Assembly (NCBI RefSeq): GCF_029625315.1
Contig: NZ_CP121110.1
Location: 124,001 to 188,000 of the forward strand
Direction of reading: 5' to 3'
DNA length: 64,000 nt
Origin: Flavobacterium ginsengisoli
GTDB taxonomy: Bacteria > Bacteroidota > Bacteroidia > Flavobacteriales > Flavobacteriaceae
The notes beneath the pieces were generated by a model that worked only from the letters and a program-made list of their open reading frames with translations, was not told where the DNA came from and did no database searches. A program made the translations under genes and the position numbers. Positions 40,173 to 48,775 of this stretch are shown here, one piece after another (within the stretch, counting starts at the first letter, position 1; each line of letters begins with the position of its first letter).

Positions 40173-40185
40173 TAGTTTATTTTTT

Positions 40186-40227
40186 AAGTCGCTGTTCAAT
40201 GAAAATATTTTCAGCGACTTTTTTTTT
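40186..40227. terminator. Bidirectional terminator between OmpA gene and AraC gene
   Basis: AAGTCGCTG pairs with CAGCGACTT across a 17-base loop, with T runs on both strands, separating the convergent genes. The AraC stop lies four bases further on. Confidence 0.8.
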
Positions 40228-40230
40228 GAA

Positions 40231-41268
40231 TTATTTGAAACAAAAAGTTTTGATAATAGACTTGTTGGAATCTTTTTTATGAATTTTTTTTATGAAATCA
40301 TCAATCGGTCTAGTTTTTAAAAGTTTAAAATACTTGGTAGAAAAATAATTTAGTTTGGTATAGTTGAGTTCATACATTACAGAAGTTAAAGTTGAGTATT
40401 GGCCACTTTTTAAAAGCTTTTGCGCTAAAATCATTTTTTCTTCAATAAATAAATTTTTAGGTGTGTTATTATAACGTCTTTTGAAATAATTTTTATATTT
40501 AGAAGAAGACATTCCAGCCATTCCAGATAGAAAAACAAGAGAAGGAAATGGTCCGTAAAGATTATTTATTAAGTAGTTTTTTGTTTTCTCCAATGCTTCG
40601 TTTTCAATTTCAGTTAGCGGCTTATTTTGTTGGTTGGTATTGTAAAATTTATTGAAAAAGTTCCCTAAAATTTTTAAAGAGATGCCTTTAATAAAAGAGT
40701 CATAAGATAAATCTTTAACAGATTTTGTTTTTAAAGACTGAATTAATAGTATGCTATTACTATCAATATTTCCGTAATGATAAAATGCCTTTTTATTGTT
40801 TTGTGTTTCTGTAAAAGCATTTTCTTCTAATGTGATTTTTTGAATAAAATCGTGAAGTAGTTTTTTATCTATTAAAATTCTTAACGCGATGGTTCTTTCA
40901 TTTACAGCGGGTTTAAATGAACTTTCGATTTGGTTATCAAGAATTGCTAAATCCAACTGATTAAAGGAGCCAATTTCATAATCAATGTTATTGATTTTAA
41001 TAAGATTGATATGCTCACTTAAATCAAAGTGAAAAATATACAATTGATTGTCAGATTTTAGACGTGTAATTTTTAAAGGTTCATTGGCAACCAGATCAGC
41101 ATAAACTACAGAAATTCCATCCATAATTTGGGAAAAGTAAAAAAAACCTTTTCCAATTTCTTTAGGAATCATCATCAATTTGTTATCTATTAATTCGGTA
41201 TTTAACTGCTCTGCTACATTCACTTGCCATTCTGGTGTTAAACTATAGTAATGAGTAATTTTTCTCAT
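40231..41268 (-). CDS. AraC-family regulator with unusual N-terminal domain, copy A
   Basis: This 345-residue regulator has a C-terminal AraC double helix-turn-helix (about residues 225-335: FPSLVFLSGMAGMSSSKYKNYFKRRY, TPKNLFIEEKMILAQKLLKSG, YTKLNYFSTKYFKLLKTRP). The roughly 220-residue N-terminal domain is not a cupin that I recognise and is shared in outline with the next gene (both begin K-I-x-HYYS/HHYS). The two genes lie 33 bases apart on the same strand and look like an old tandem duplication. The ligand is unknown. Confidence 0.85.
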   Translation of the reverse strand: MRKITHYYSLTPEWQVNVAEQLNTELIDNKLMMIPKEIGKGFFYFSQIMDGISVVYADLVANEPLKITRLKSDNQLYIFHFDLSEHINLIKINNIDYEIGSFNQLDLAILDNQIESSFKPAVNERTIALRILIDKKLLHDFIQKITLEENAFTETQNNKKAFYHYGNIDSNSILLIQSLKTKSVKDLSYDSFIKGISLKILGNFFNKFYNTNQQNKPLTEIENEALEKTKNYLINNLYGPFPSLVFLSGMAGMSSSKYKNYFKRRYNNTPKNLFIEEKMILAQKLLKSGQYSTLTSVMYELNYTKLNYFSTKYFKLLKTRPIDDFIKKIHKKDSNKSIIKTFCFK

Positions 41269-41301
41269 AAGCGGCTTATTTAATTTTATTTACTGCAATT
41301 A

Positions 41302-42282
41302 TTATAATTGGGTATTAAATGCTTTTGGTGAGAGTCCGAAATGTTCTCTAAATTTTGAAGCGAAATATGAATTATTGGTGAAATGAAGCTGATCTGAAAT
41401 TTGAGAAATAGTAAGTTGCTTTTTTTCTAGGAGTTCCTTAGCTAATAATAGTTTATTGTCCATGAAAAAAGCATTGGGAGTATTGCCAGTTATTTTTTTG
41501 AATAATGTTTTAAATTTTGATTCAGACATGTTTGACATTTTTGCCATGTCTGTTATACTTGGAAAATGATCTTCGAGATGACTAACTAGATACATTTGCA
41601 TGTTAATGATATGATTTAAGTCATTTTCATTTACAGTTTGGATAATTAATCTTTTTGTAGCGATTTTTTTTAAATAATTAGAAATTAGTAAATGAACGGT
41701 ACCTCTTAAATTTAAGTCAAAAACAGCACCTCCAACTTCCAGCTTTCGTAGATCATTTAAAAGATGGAAACTTTCGTTGCTCATTCTATCAAAACGTACG
41801 ATCGTATTTACTTTTGAGTTAACAACACTATCTATGTTTTGAATAACTATATTATTTTTTTTTGCAAAAGCTCTGATTGTACTCTTTTTGATAAAAATGC
41901 ATAAGGCAAAAGTTTTACTTCCTTTTACAACATTATATTTTGAATCAAGAGATCCGTCGATTACTGCTAGATTGTATTGCCATCGACCAATATTGTACAT
42001 AAAATGAATATTACTTACAGATGCTTCGCCTTCTGTGAGATTATAATAAAATCCGACAAAATCTTGATTCAGATTTTTTTGTATAAGTTGGAAGTTTCTA
42101 TGATATTCAACATTGATATAGTAAGCAATTATACCATCACCACAATCTAAAACGTATCTTGTGCCAGTTTGGGAGTCTTGTGGAAGAATAATAAAATTTC
42201 CTTCAATTTTTCCGCCAATTTGTGCAAGATAGTGCTTAACCCAATTCAAGTCAGCACTGTAATGATGTTCAATTATTTTCAT
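41302..42282 (-). CDS. AraC-family regulator, copy B
   Basis: The protein is 326 residues. The C-terminal AraC domain (FPSITDMAKMSNMSESKFKTLFKKIT, NKLLLAKELLEKKQLTISQISDQL, SYFASKFREHFGLSPKAF) is closer to consensus than in copy A. The N-terminal half (MKIIEHHYSADLNWVKHYL...) is again of unknown type and resembles copy A in layout. It lies downstream of a 50-codon ORF and a two-component pair on the same strand. Target genes are unknown. Confidence 0.87.
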   Translation of the reverse strand: MKIIEHHYSADLNWVKHYLAQIGGKIEGNFIILPQDSQTGTRYVLDCGDGIIAYYINVEYHRNFQLIQKNLNQDFVGFYYNLTEGEASVSNIHFMYNIGRWQYNLAVIDGSLDSKYNVVKGSKTFALCIFIKKSTIRAFAKKNNIVIQNIDSVVNSKVNTIVRFDRMSNESFHLLNDLRKLEVGGAVFDLNLRGTVHLLISNYLKKIATKRLIIQTVNENDLNHIINMQMYLVSHLEDHFPSITDMAKMSNMSESKFKTLFKKITGNTPNAFFMDNKLLLAKELLEKKQLTISQISDQLHFTNNSYFASKFREHFGLSPKAFNTQL

Positions 42283-42360
42283 ATGTAATTGAATTTTATA
42301 TTATAAAGTTAAGTTATTTTTACTAAATAAATATTTTTTTTAATTGTAAGTTGTTGATTT

Positions 42361-42513
42361 TTAGCAAGGTGTGGTTTGTGTTGTGACTTTTGATAAAAAA
42401 TCAGTTACTTGTGTTGCGAGAAAAAAATCGGACAAGGCAATTGTATAAGGTTTTAAAGTAGTCTGGTTGGCTGTAGATTCTATTGGAGTATCAGTTAAAG
42501 AGGAGTAAGTCAT
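42361..42513 (-). CDS. Possible 50-residue peptide behind a sigma-54-type promoter
   Basis: An ATG-started ORF on the minus strand reads MTYSSLTDTPIESTANQTTL, then KPYTIALSDFFLATQV, and ends FLSKVTTQTTPC. It is hydroxylated-residue rich (12 Thr, 6 Ser) and ends in its only Cys. It has no signal peptide or recognised family. It starts about 55 bases from a GG-N10-GC element and lies next to an NtrC-type activator gene. A small protein or modified-peptide precursor is possible; a random ORF cannot be excluded. The rest of 42283-42685 shows no other gene. Confidence 0.45.
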   Translation of the reverse strand: MTYSSLTDTPIESTANQTTLKPYTIALSDFFLATQVTDFLSKVTTQTTPC

Positions 42514-42567
42514 AATCTGTTTTTTGTCTTATTTTGATTTATTTTAATATAATTTAGACTTCTACAG

Positions 42568-42581
42568 GCAAAGAATATGCC
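42568..42581 (-). promoter_or_regulatory. Candidate sigma-54 (-24/-12) promoter
   Basis: On the minus strand the sequence is GGCATATTCTTTGC, which has the invariant GG and GC with ten bases between and fits (T)GGCAy-N5-TTGC. The predicted start is about 12 bases further, near 42556, giving a leader of roughly 43 bases to the 50-codon ORF. The gene immediately upstream encodes a sigma-54 activator, which supports the call. Confidence 0.6.
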
Positions 42582-42685
42582 TTGTTTTTTATATTGCTGT
42601 AAATCAATACATTGTGATGTAGGTTTGTTTTTAGGACAAAAAAAGTTTAGGTAGATTATGTTATGTTGTGGAGAAATTCCTCTTT

Positions 42686-44014
42686 TTATAATATTTTTTG
42701 ATTCAAAGTTTTGCGATCAATTTGAAGTATTTGAGTCGCTTTGGTTTTATTATTATTGACATAGGACAATACTTTAAGAATTTGTTCTTTTTCGTATTCT
42801 TTTAAAGATTTAAAAGTATCGTTTGAAGTTGAAATGTGATATTTTAAATGCTCAGGAACCTGATTCAATGTAATTTGGTCATCGCTCATAATAACTATTC
42901 TCTGAATCATATTGTCAAGCTCCCTTATGTTTCCAGGCCAGTTATACCGCATTAAAATGTCAATAACTTTTTCATTAACTTCTATATTGGACTTTTTATA
43001 TTCTAAGGTATATTTTGCTATAAAGGCATTTATCAATAAAAGCAAATCATCTTTGCGATCCCGTAAAGGTGTAGTTTTAATATTGATCACATTAATTCTG
43101 TAATACAGGTCTTCTCTAAACAAACGTTTTGCAACCATGTCCTCTAGATTGCTGTTTGTAGCAGAGAGAATTCTAACATCAATTTTTTCTGGTTTTGTAG
43201 CACCAACTCTTAAAATTTCTTTTTCTTGAAGTACACGTAAAAGTTTAGTTTGTACCATTAAGGGAGCGTCACCAATTTCGTCCAAAAAAATTGTTCCGCC
43301 ATTTGCTGCCTGAAATAAACCTATACGTGTTTCAGTTGCGCCAGTAAATGAGCCTTTAACATGTCCAAATAATTCAGATTCAATTAAGTTTTCAGGTATC
43401 CCTCCGCAGTTTATAGCAATGAAAGGTTTATCGGCAAGTTTGCTTGTGTAATGAATAGCTCTTGCAATTAATTCTTTTCCTGTACCGCTTTCGCCTTCAA
43501 TAAGTACATTTGCTCTAGTGTCTTTGACACGTTCAATGATTTCTATTAGATCTTTTAATTGATTTGAATTCCCAATTATCTCACCGTAAAAATTTTCGGT
43601 TTTTGAATTTGATAAATGTTTAGAAGGTCTTGCAATAAATTTATGTTTTTCAAGTAAGCTTAAAATTGCTTTATGGAGTTCATCAGATGTAAATGGTTTA
43701 GTTAAATAATCTAATGCACCAGATTTCATGGCATTGACAACTATATGTACGGTTGGAATACCTGAAATAACTAGTTTTGGTATATCGGGATAATGCTCTT
43801 CTGCATATTTAAGCAATTCGATGCCATTAATGTCTGGCATATTTAAGTCGCTGATTAAAACACTGATATCGGCATATTTTAAAATTTCTATGGCTTCATT
43901 AACAGATGAGGCTTTATATGTACGATAATTAAAAGCTTTTAATTGTCTTTGAACTAAATCGAGCATATCGTCATTATCATCAACAATCAATATGTTTTCT
44001 TTTTTAAAAGTCAT
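42686..44014 (-). CDS. Sigma-54-dependent response regulator (NtrC family)
   Basis: The 442-residue regulator has an N-terminal receiver domain (ILIVDDNDDMLDLV; phospho-Asp in VLISDLNMPD; Lys in YLTKPF). The AAA+ sigma-54 activator domain has Walker A GESGTGKELIARAIH, the sigma-54-contacting loop GSFTGATETRIG and Walker B GGTIFLDEIGD. A short Fis-type helix-turn-helix (NKTKATQILQIDRKTLNQKIL) closes it, a few residues shorter than usual. It starts seven bases after the stop of the kinase gene, so the two form one operon. A sigma-54-like promoter lies just beyond its 3' end. Confidence 0.93.
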   Translation of the reverse strand: MTFKKENILIVDDNDDMLDLVQRQLKAFNYRTYKASSVNEAIEILKYADISVLISDLNMPDINGIELLKYAEEHYPDIPKLVISGIPTVHIVVNAMKSGALDYLTKPFTSDELHKAILSLLEKHKFIARPSKHLSNSKTENFYGEIIGNSNQLKDLIEIIERVKDTRANVLIEGESGTGKELIARAIHYTSKLADKPFIAINCGGIPENLIESELFGHVKGSFTGATETRIGLFQAANGGTIFLDEIGDAPLMVQTKLLRVLQEKEILRVGATKPEKIDVRILSATNSNLEDMVAKRLFREDLYYRINVINIKTTPLRDRKDDLLLLINAFIAKYTLEYKKSNIEVNEKVIDILMRYNWPGNIRELDNMIQRIVIMSDDQITLNQVPEHLKYHISTSNDTFKSLKEYEKEQILKVLSYVNNNKTKATQILQIDRKTLNQKIL

Positions 44015-44021
44015 TTTGTTT

Positions 44022-45112
44022 TTAAGATAGGGGGATCTTAATTATAAAAATTGATCCATTTGGAAAATTGTTTTGGAGAATAATTTCTCCTTTATGATTT
44101 TTGATTATGCCATGTACGACGCTAAGGCCTAATCCGCTACCATAACTGGTAGGTTTGGTAGAAAAAAAGGTTCGAATATTTTATCTTTTATTGTGTCTGG
44201 AATACCACTTCCTTGGTCTTTAATTTTAATATATAAATTGGTTTCATCATTTTCTATAATAATCTTAATAGTGCTTTTTTCAGGCGATGCATAAATAGCA
44301 TTGATTAATAGATTAAAAAAAACTTGTGTTATTTGAACAGAATCTATCTTTGCAGTTATATTTTCATCTTTAAAAATGAGCTCATATTTGATATTTTTTT
44401 TTTGAAAGTTTGATTTTAAAAATGACAAGGCAAAAACGATAATTGGTTTAATTTGCTGTACTTCTAGTTTTTGTGGCATTTCGCACGAGAAAAACATTAA
44501 TTTTTTTACTATCTCACGAGAATAGATTACGGAATTAATAACAATCGAAATATCTGAAGCAATATTTGGATCTGAATTATGATCTTTAATAAGTTCTGCA
44601 AAACCTAAAATGTTGCCTAGAGGAGTATTTAATTCATGTGCGATTCCTGCTGTCATTTCTCCGAGAAGAGTAAGACGTTCCATGCGCTCAAGAGTTTTTC
44701 TCAAAAGAGCTTTTCTTTCTAATATTTGATGTTTTTCAATGTAATTTCCAATTTCTAGTGCGATTGTATCTAATAGTTTTTGTTCATCTGAGCTAAAATC
44801 CTCAAGAGTATATTTAGATGATGGGTAGTGCACTTTTATATTTCCGCAATCAATCTTGTTTATAGATATAATGCTATATTGAAAAATACTTTTTTCTATC
44901 TGTTCAGATGTTGAAAGATGGTAATTAGTCGTATGAATTTCTACTACAGCATCGCTAGAAAAACGCCAAGCATTTTTTGTACTAATAATAATATCATGTA
45001 AGGTCTGAATATTAATAGAGTCTGCGTTAGAAATTGTTTTTAGAATTTCATAAAGAGAAGTAAGTTCTCTCACTTTTTCTCTTAAATTTTCTTCAGTAGA
45101 CGGTAAATTCAT
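44022..45112 (-). CDS. Sensor histidine kinase partnered with the NtrC-type regulator, one frameshift
   Basis: This cytoplasmic-looking kinase has a coiled start, a GAF-like region (about 25-130), HisKA with the phospho-His in EMTAGIAHELNTPLGNILGF (about 185) and HATPase motifs (FFNLLINAIYAS, IKDQGSGIPDTIKDKIFEPFF). The frame is lost at the T-run near 44165-44171. Adding one T gives FFSTKPTSYGSGLGLSVVHGIIK and a stop at 44022-44024, 363 residues. The missing base is in a homopolymer and is probably a sequencing error. No transmembrane segment is seen. Confidence 0.9.
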
Positions 45113-45467
45113 TGTAAGAAAAAAATATATAATTAATTTTAAAAAGCACCAAAAGTAAATAAAAAAATACTATTATTGTATAAAATAGTATTTAATCTTA
45201 ACTATTTGAAAACGAAATAAATAGTTGGTTGTATTATGTCTTATTTTGATGTTTTTATAGCTTTTAGAGGTAAGTTCTGAATAAGGTTTTTTGTAAAAAA
45301 AATGTCAGAATTTTTTATTGATTATTTTGACTTTTAGTTGACTCTTTTTGAAAAATGTAGAATTATGAATTAAGTCCTATTTTAATAGTTTTAAAGCTTT
45401 TCCGTCCATTTTAAGAGTTTACTTCGTGATACCTTTGTTTCAACAATATTGAACAAAAACAAATAAC
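45113..45467. promoter_or_regulatory. Divergent intergenic region; -7 box TACCTTTG at 45430-45437
   Basis: This 355-base A/T-rich gap separates the kinase gene from the YcxB-like gene. TACCTTTG fits TAnnTTTG 31 bases before the plus-strand ATG; a good -33 element is not obvious. No ORF, hairpin or operator-like palindrome stands out. Confidence 0.5.
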
Positions 45468-46001
45468 ATGAATACCGCAAACTTTTCATTAGAATTTCAA
45501 TTGAATGTTTCGGAAATAAAAATGCTTAATGATATGTATTTTAAGCATTTATTTAAAGATCGAATCGTATTTGGTCTCCTTATTGTTTTGTCTTTAATGA
45601 TACTAATTGATTTTAGTCTAGAAATAGACTATCTTGATTGGTTAATAAGAAGTCTACTTTTGGTTGTTTTTTTTGTAATGATTCAATTTTCTCTTATAGA
45701 TGTGATTTCTAAAGCGATTTTTAAATTGACAAAAAAAATTATTGGGTTAAATAAATCTTCCAATAAATATAAACTCTCTTTTACTCATTCTAATATCTGT
45801 GTCAAATCACCATTGGGAGAATTAACCCATAAATGGTCAAAAATTGAAAAAGTTATTCAAACTAAAAACTTCTTGTTTCTATATGTAAAAGAACAAAATA
45901 GTTACATAATATCAATTTCCAAGAAAGAAAGCAATTCTAAGAAAATTGAGGAATTACTGTCTTTTGTAGAAAAAAATGTTATTCATGTTGTCAAAGTTTA
46001 A
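45468..46001 (+). CDS. YcxB-like membrane protein
   Basis: The 177-residue protein has two adjacent transmembrane helices (about 36-53 RIVFGLLIVLSLMILIDF and 58-80 LDWLIRSLLLVVFFVMIQF). A C-terminal soluble domain (KLSFTHSNICVKSPLGELTHKWSKIEKVIQTKNFLFLYV...) resembles the YcxB C-terminal fold. The family has no established role. It is divergent from the two-component pair; any functional link is speculative. Confidence 0.75.
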   Translation: MNTANFSLEFQLNVSEIKMLNDMYFKHLFKDRIVFGLLIVLSLMILIDFSLEIDYLDWLIRSLLLVVFFVMIQFSLIDVISKAIFKLTKKIIGLNKSSNKYKLSFTHSNICVKSPLGELTHKWSKIEKVIQTKNFLFLYVKEQNSYIISISKKESNSKKIEELLSFVEKNVIHVVKV

Positions 46002-46150
46002 GGCCTATTATTTGTTTTCCTGGAAGGCTACAATCTATAAAACTTATTAAAAAATGCCTTATTATAATCATTTTATGGCTTATTGGGGGAGGTAAAGAAC
46101 AAAGTTTAAATATAATTTTGGGTATACTCTTAATTGATAATTGTTAAGAA

Positions 46151-46612
46151 ATGAATTTTTATTATAGATCTAAAAAGATGAGAATGAAAAAGGAGAAAAT
46201 TTTAGTCCGAGATAATAAAGGAATCTTTTTGAAAATGTTTAAGAGAAAATTGAAAACTGATTTTGATTTTTTTGAAAAATCATTTTTTGATAATAGTGAA
46301 GACAAGATAAAAGAATATGATCGTATTATTTATGTAGTCTACGATAGAAATGAACTGCTTGGCTTTTTGCAGGAGAATAGAAATAGAAATGTATTGGTTT
46401 GTTTATTTGACAAGCAGTTTTATGCAAGTTTGTCATTTTTAGAAATAATGAACAATTTGGTGCTGTTTGATGAGTATAAAACTAGAAGAGAAATTTTTAA
46501 AGAAATAAAGGCTTTTTTTAAAAAGAAATTAGAATCAACAACTGAGAAAGTTTCTTCGCAATCTAATATTCCGTTTCCTGACTATTACAAGGCTATGTAT
46601 TATTTAATGTAA
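46151..46612 (+). CDS. Unknown protein, receiver-like pattern without phosphorylation site
   Basis: I do not recognise this 153-residue protein. Starts at 46151, 46178 and 46184 are all possible; EKILVRDNKGIF follows directly. The order of strands and helices looks like a degenerate CheY-type receiver: KILVRDN, helix, YDRIIYVVYD, NRNVLVCLFD, LVLFDEYKTRREIFKEIKAFFKKK. The normal phospho-acceptor Asp and C-terminal Lys are not in their usual context, so it would be a pseudo-receiver if homologous. It is basic and A/T-rich. A strong terminator follows. Confidence 0.6.
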   Translation: MNFYYRSKKMRMKKEKILVRDNKGIFLKMFKRKLKTDFDFFEKSFFDNSEDKIKEYDRIIYVVYDRNELLGFLQENRNRNVLVCLFDKQFYASLSFLEIMNNLVLFDEYKTRREIFKEIKAFFKKKLESTTEKVSSQSNIPFPDYYKAMYYLM

Positions 46613-46671
46613 TTTATTTTATTTTTTATGTTTTTGCAAAGACAAAATTTGAGTGAAATTGTGCCTTTTAT

Positions 46672-46703
46672 ATGCAGGATAATTGTTGTTCATTATCCTG
46701 CAT
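46672..46703 (+). terminator. Strong terminator
   Basis: ATGCAGGATAAT and ATTATCCTGCAT form a perfect 12-bp stem with an 8-base loop and are followed by eight Ts. It closes the 46151 gene. Confidence 0.9.
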
Positions 46704-46757
46704 TTTTTTTAAACAATATGTAAACTCTTTAAAAGAGAAAATTTTCCCACTTAGAAA

Positions 46758-46934
46758 TGCTTTCGTGGTTATGCTTTGCTGATTGATAATAATATAAAAC
46801 GACTTGGAATTTTAGGAAATAATACCGTGAATAATGTCGAACAAACAACTTTTAAAAAGGAACAAATTCCTACTTACTATATAATCAATTTAGCCGAACA
46901 GCTTTCTGTTAAAATAAAAATTGAGATTAAATAA
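46758..46934 (+). pseudogene. Orphan coding-like fragment without a start
   Basis: An open frame without an initiation codon reads KCFRGYALLIDNNIKRLGIL, then GNNTVNNVEQTTFKKEQIPT, and ends SVKIKIEIK-stop. It looks like the C-terminal tail of a lost beta-rich protein. The upstream end is cut by a stop next to the terminator. No family is recognised. The rest of 46613-47280 is A/T-rich with nothing else supported. Confidence 0.25.
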
Positions 46935-47280
46935 TTGTAATAGAAAAATCGATTCTTTGTTATTAATGATCTGTAAACTTTTCCTTTTTAATAAAAACTC
47001 ATCTGAGCAGAACTACCAATTGAGTATTTTTTTCCTTGTTTGGGGAATTTTTCCATGCAAAAATTAACAAATAGGAGCGTTTTAAATGCTTGTTTTAAAT
47101 TAAAACCCCTTGTCTATGATACTTTCTACAAAGCATTAAAACAGGTGTGGTAAAAACACTTTTACAAATAAGTATTTGACTTTAAGCTGGTTGTGTTTGT
47201 TGGGTGTTGTCAAAAAATAGAAGTCAATTTATTGTAAAGAAAATGAATGAAAAACTGCATTAAATTTAACAGCAAAATTG

Positions 47281-47310
47281 TTGTAACTATCACACAAACT
47301 TTTATTTTTG
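47281..47310 (+). promoter_or_regulatory. Bacteroidota promoter of the histone-like gene
   Basis: TTG at 47281-47283, a 19-base spacer, then TATTTTTG at 47303-47310 matches the TTG-N19-TAnnTTTG consensus, 25 bases before the ATG. This is the cleanest promoter in the window. Confidence 0.7.
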
Positions 47311-47335
47311 TGGCTTAATTTAACAATATATAAGC

Positions 47336-47513
47336 ATGAAAGATTTATTAGTAAAAATCAACGCCGAAATTGAAACATTCAAAGCTGAAGCTGAATCTTT
47401 GACTGAAAAAGGAATTAAAGCTCGCTGGACCAAGAGCACGTAAATCAACTTTAGAAATTGAAAAACTTTTAAAAGAGTTTAGAAAAGTTTCTATCGAAGA
47501 ATCAAAAAAATAA
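47336..47513 (+). CDS. Histone H1-like (Hc1-type) small basic protein, one frameshift
   Basis: As written the frame stops early. Removing one base at 47420-47425 (GCTCGC, expected GCTGC) gives a 58-residue protein: MKDLLVKINAEIETFKAEAE, SLTEKGIKAAGPRARKSTLE and IEKLLKEFRKVSIEESKK. This matches the small lysine-rich histone-H1-like proteins of Bacteroidota, which are thought to bind DNA. It has a strong promoter and its own terminator, consistent with an abundant monocistronic product. It is too short to be found by ORF length alone. Confidence 0.85.
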
Positions 47514-47521
47514 TACAACTA

Positions 47522-47549
47522 AAACCTCGTCAATCGGCGAGGTTTTTTT
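47522..47549 (+). terminator. Terminator of the histone-like gene
   Basis: AAACCTCG and CGAGGTTT pair around an 8-base loop and a seven-T run follows. Confidence 0.88.
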
Positions 47550-47574
47550 ATGCCTTTGGTTTCTTACTAAATGT

Positions 47575-47806
47575 GTGTGATTTTAACGCAAAGCTCGCAA
47601 AGATTTTTATTGTATTTTTTGCGAGAGTTTAAAGTTCGCAATGCTTTGTGCTTACTTTTTGGATTTAGTGCTTTGCGGATTTGTAGAAGTGTCTATAAAA
47701 AAACTTAATAACTCTGAGAAAATCATTAGCAACTTCCGGGATACAAAACGCAAAGAAAAAACTTAGTATCTCAGAATCTCAGAACCTTAGCATCTTAAAA
47801 AAAAAA
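47575..47806. repeat. CGCAAAG-type repeats and CTTAG-rich convergent region
   Basis: Copies of AACGCAAAGCTCGCAAAG and its degenerate inverse (GTTCGCAATGCTTTGTGC, GTGCTTTGCGG) are followed by CTCAGAATCTCAGAACCTTAGCATCTT, which matches the repeat at 49956-50041. No gene is present. Confidence 0.6.
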
Positions 47807-48562
47807 TCATATCCACTTTAGTTTTGTTGCAATAGAACAAGCTTCGGCAGTATTGTTGACTTTCATTTTCTCTAGAATATTTTGTCGGTGTCGGCTTACG
47901 GTATTGATGCTAATAAATAATAGTTGCGCAATTTCTTTACTTTGTTTTCCTTCTTGAAGCATTTTAAGGATTTCTTTCTCTCTTGTAGAAAGAAAAAAAT
48001 TACTCTCTTTTTCATTTTGCTTAATGATATTTCCAGTCGCTGTATTAATAATGGCGCCTTCATATTGTGGAGTCAAAGAAAAATCAAAATTATAGAGACA
48101 TAGTGCCAGTTCTATATCTTCGTATTCATTTGAAAAGTAAAACATTTTATGTAATAAAGATTTTTCAGCTGTTTTATCGTTCATTCTCAGTTTGCTAATC
48201 ACACAAAAATCTTTTCTTTCTTCTACAGAAACCGTTTTTATAAACTGAAAAAAGTGAAGCTCTAAAAGGTATTTTTGCAATACATCATCAGAATTTAACT
48301 TGCCAAAAAGCTCTTCTTCCCAGATGCTCTCAATTTCTTGGACTTGATCTTTTTTAAAAATCTTAAGTTCTTCTGAAATTTTGCCTGAGTAGATATAGCT
48401 TTTGTTTTTGTACAAATCGCTTAGAACGGCAATACCATTTTCTAAATCAGCGAAATTCTGAGCAATTTCTTTACAGGTTTTTAAAACCTTTTTATTATTT
48501 AAGTTTCCTGAGTTTTTTTGCTCTAAAAGCTGCTTGCTCAAATCATCTTTTATGCTTTTCAT
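47807..48562 (-). CDS. LuxR-type transcriptional regulator
   Basis: This 251-residue regulator has a C-terminal LuxR/FixJ helix-turn-helix: LSTREKEILKMLQEGKQSKEIAQLLFISINTVSRHRQNILEKMKV (about residues 190-235). The N-terminal part is alpha-helical and lacks a receiver domain; EFHFF-like segments and NATGNI-type motifs suggest a ligand or PAS-like sensor region of unknown type. It is divergent from the serine hydrolase gene with 213 bases between them. Function beyond DNA binding is unknown. Confidence 0.85.
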   Translation of the reverse strand: MKSIKDDLSKQLLEQKNSGNLNNKKVLKTCKEIAQNFADLENGIAVLSDLYKNKSYIYSGKISEELKIFKKDQVQEIESIWEEELFGKLNSDDVLQKYLLELHFFQFIKTVSVEERKDFCVISKLRMNDKTAEKSLLHKMFYFSNEYEDIELALCLYNFDFSLTPQYEGAIINTATGNIIKQNEKESNFFLSTREKEILKMLQEGKQSKEIAQLLFISINTVSRHRQNILEKMKVNNTAEACSIATKLKWI

Positions 48563-48775
48563 AAAATGGTTATTTATAAGTATTGTCTTATGGTTTTAAG
48601 CCGAATATATTTGTATGATTATATGACCTGAAATATAATAAAAAATGGGATTTAAAATAATTATAAAATTCTTAATCATTTTACTTGACTTATTATCAAG
48701 TTGTTTTGGCTAAATTTATTGCTAGAAATACTTGGCGAAAGTATAATGATTGTCAATGCTTAATAAATTAAAATC

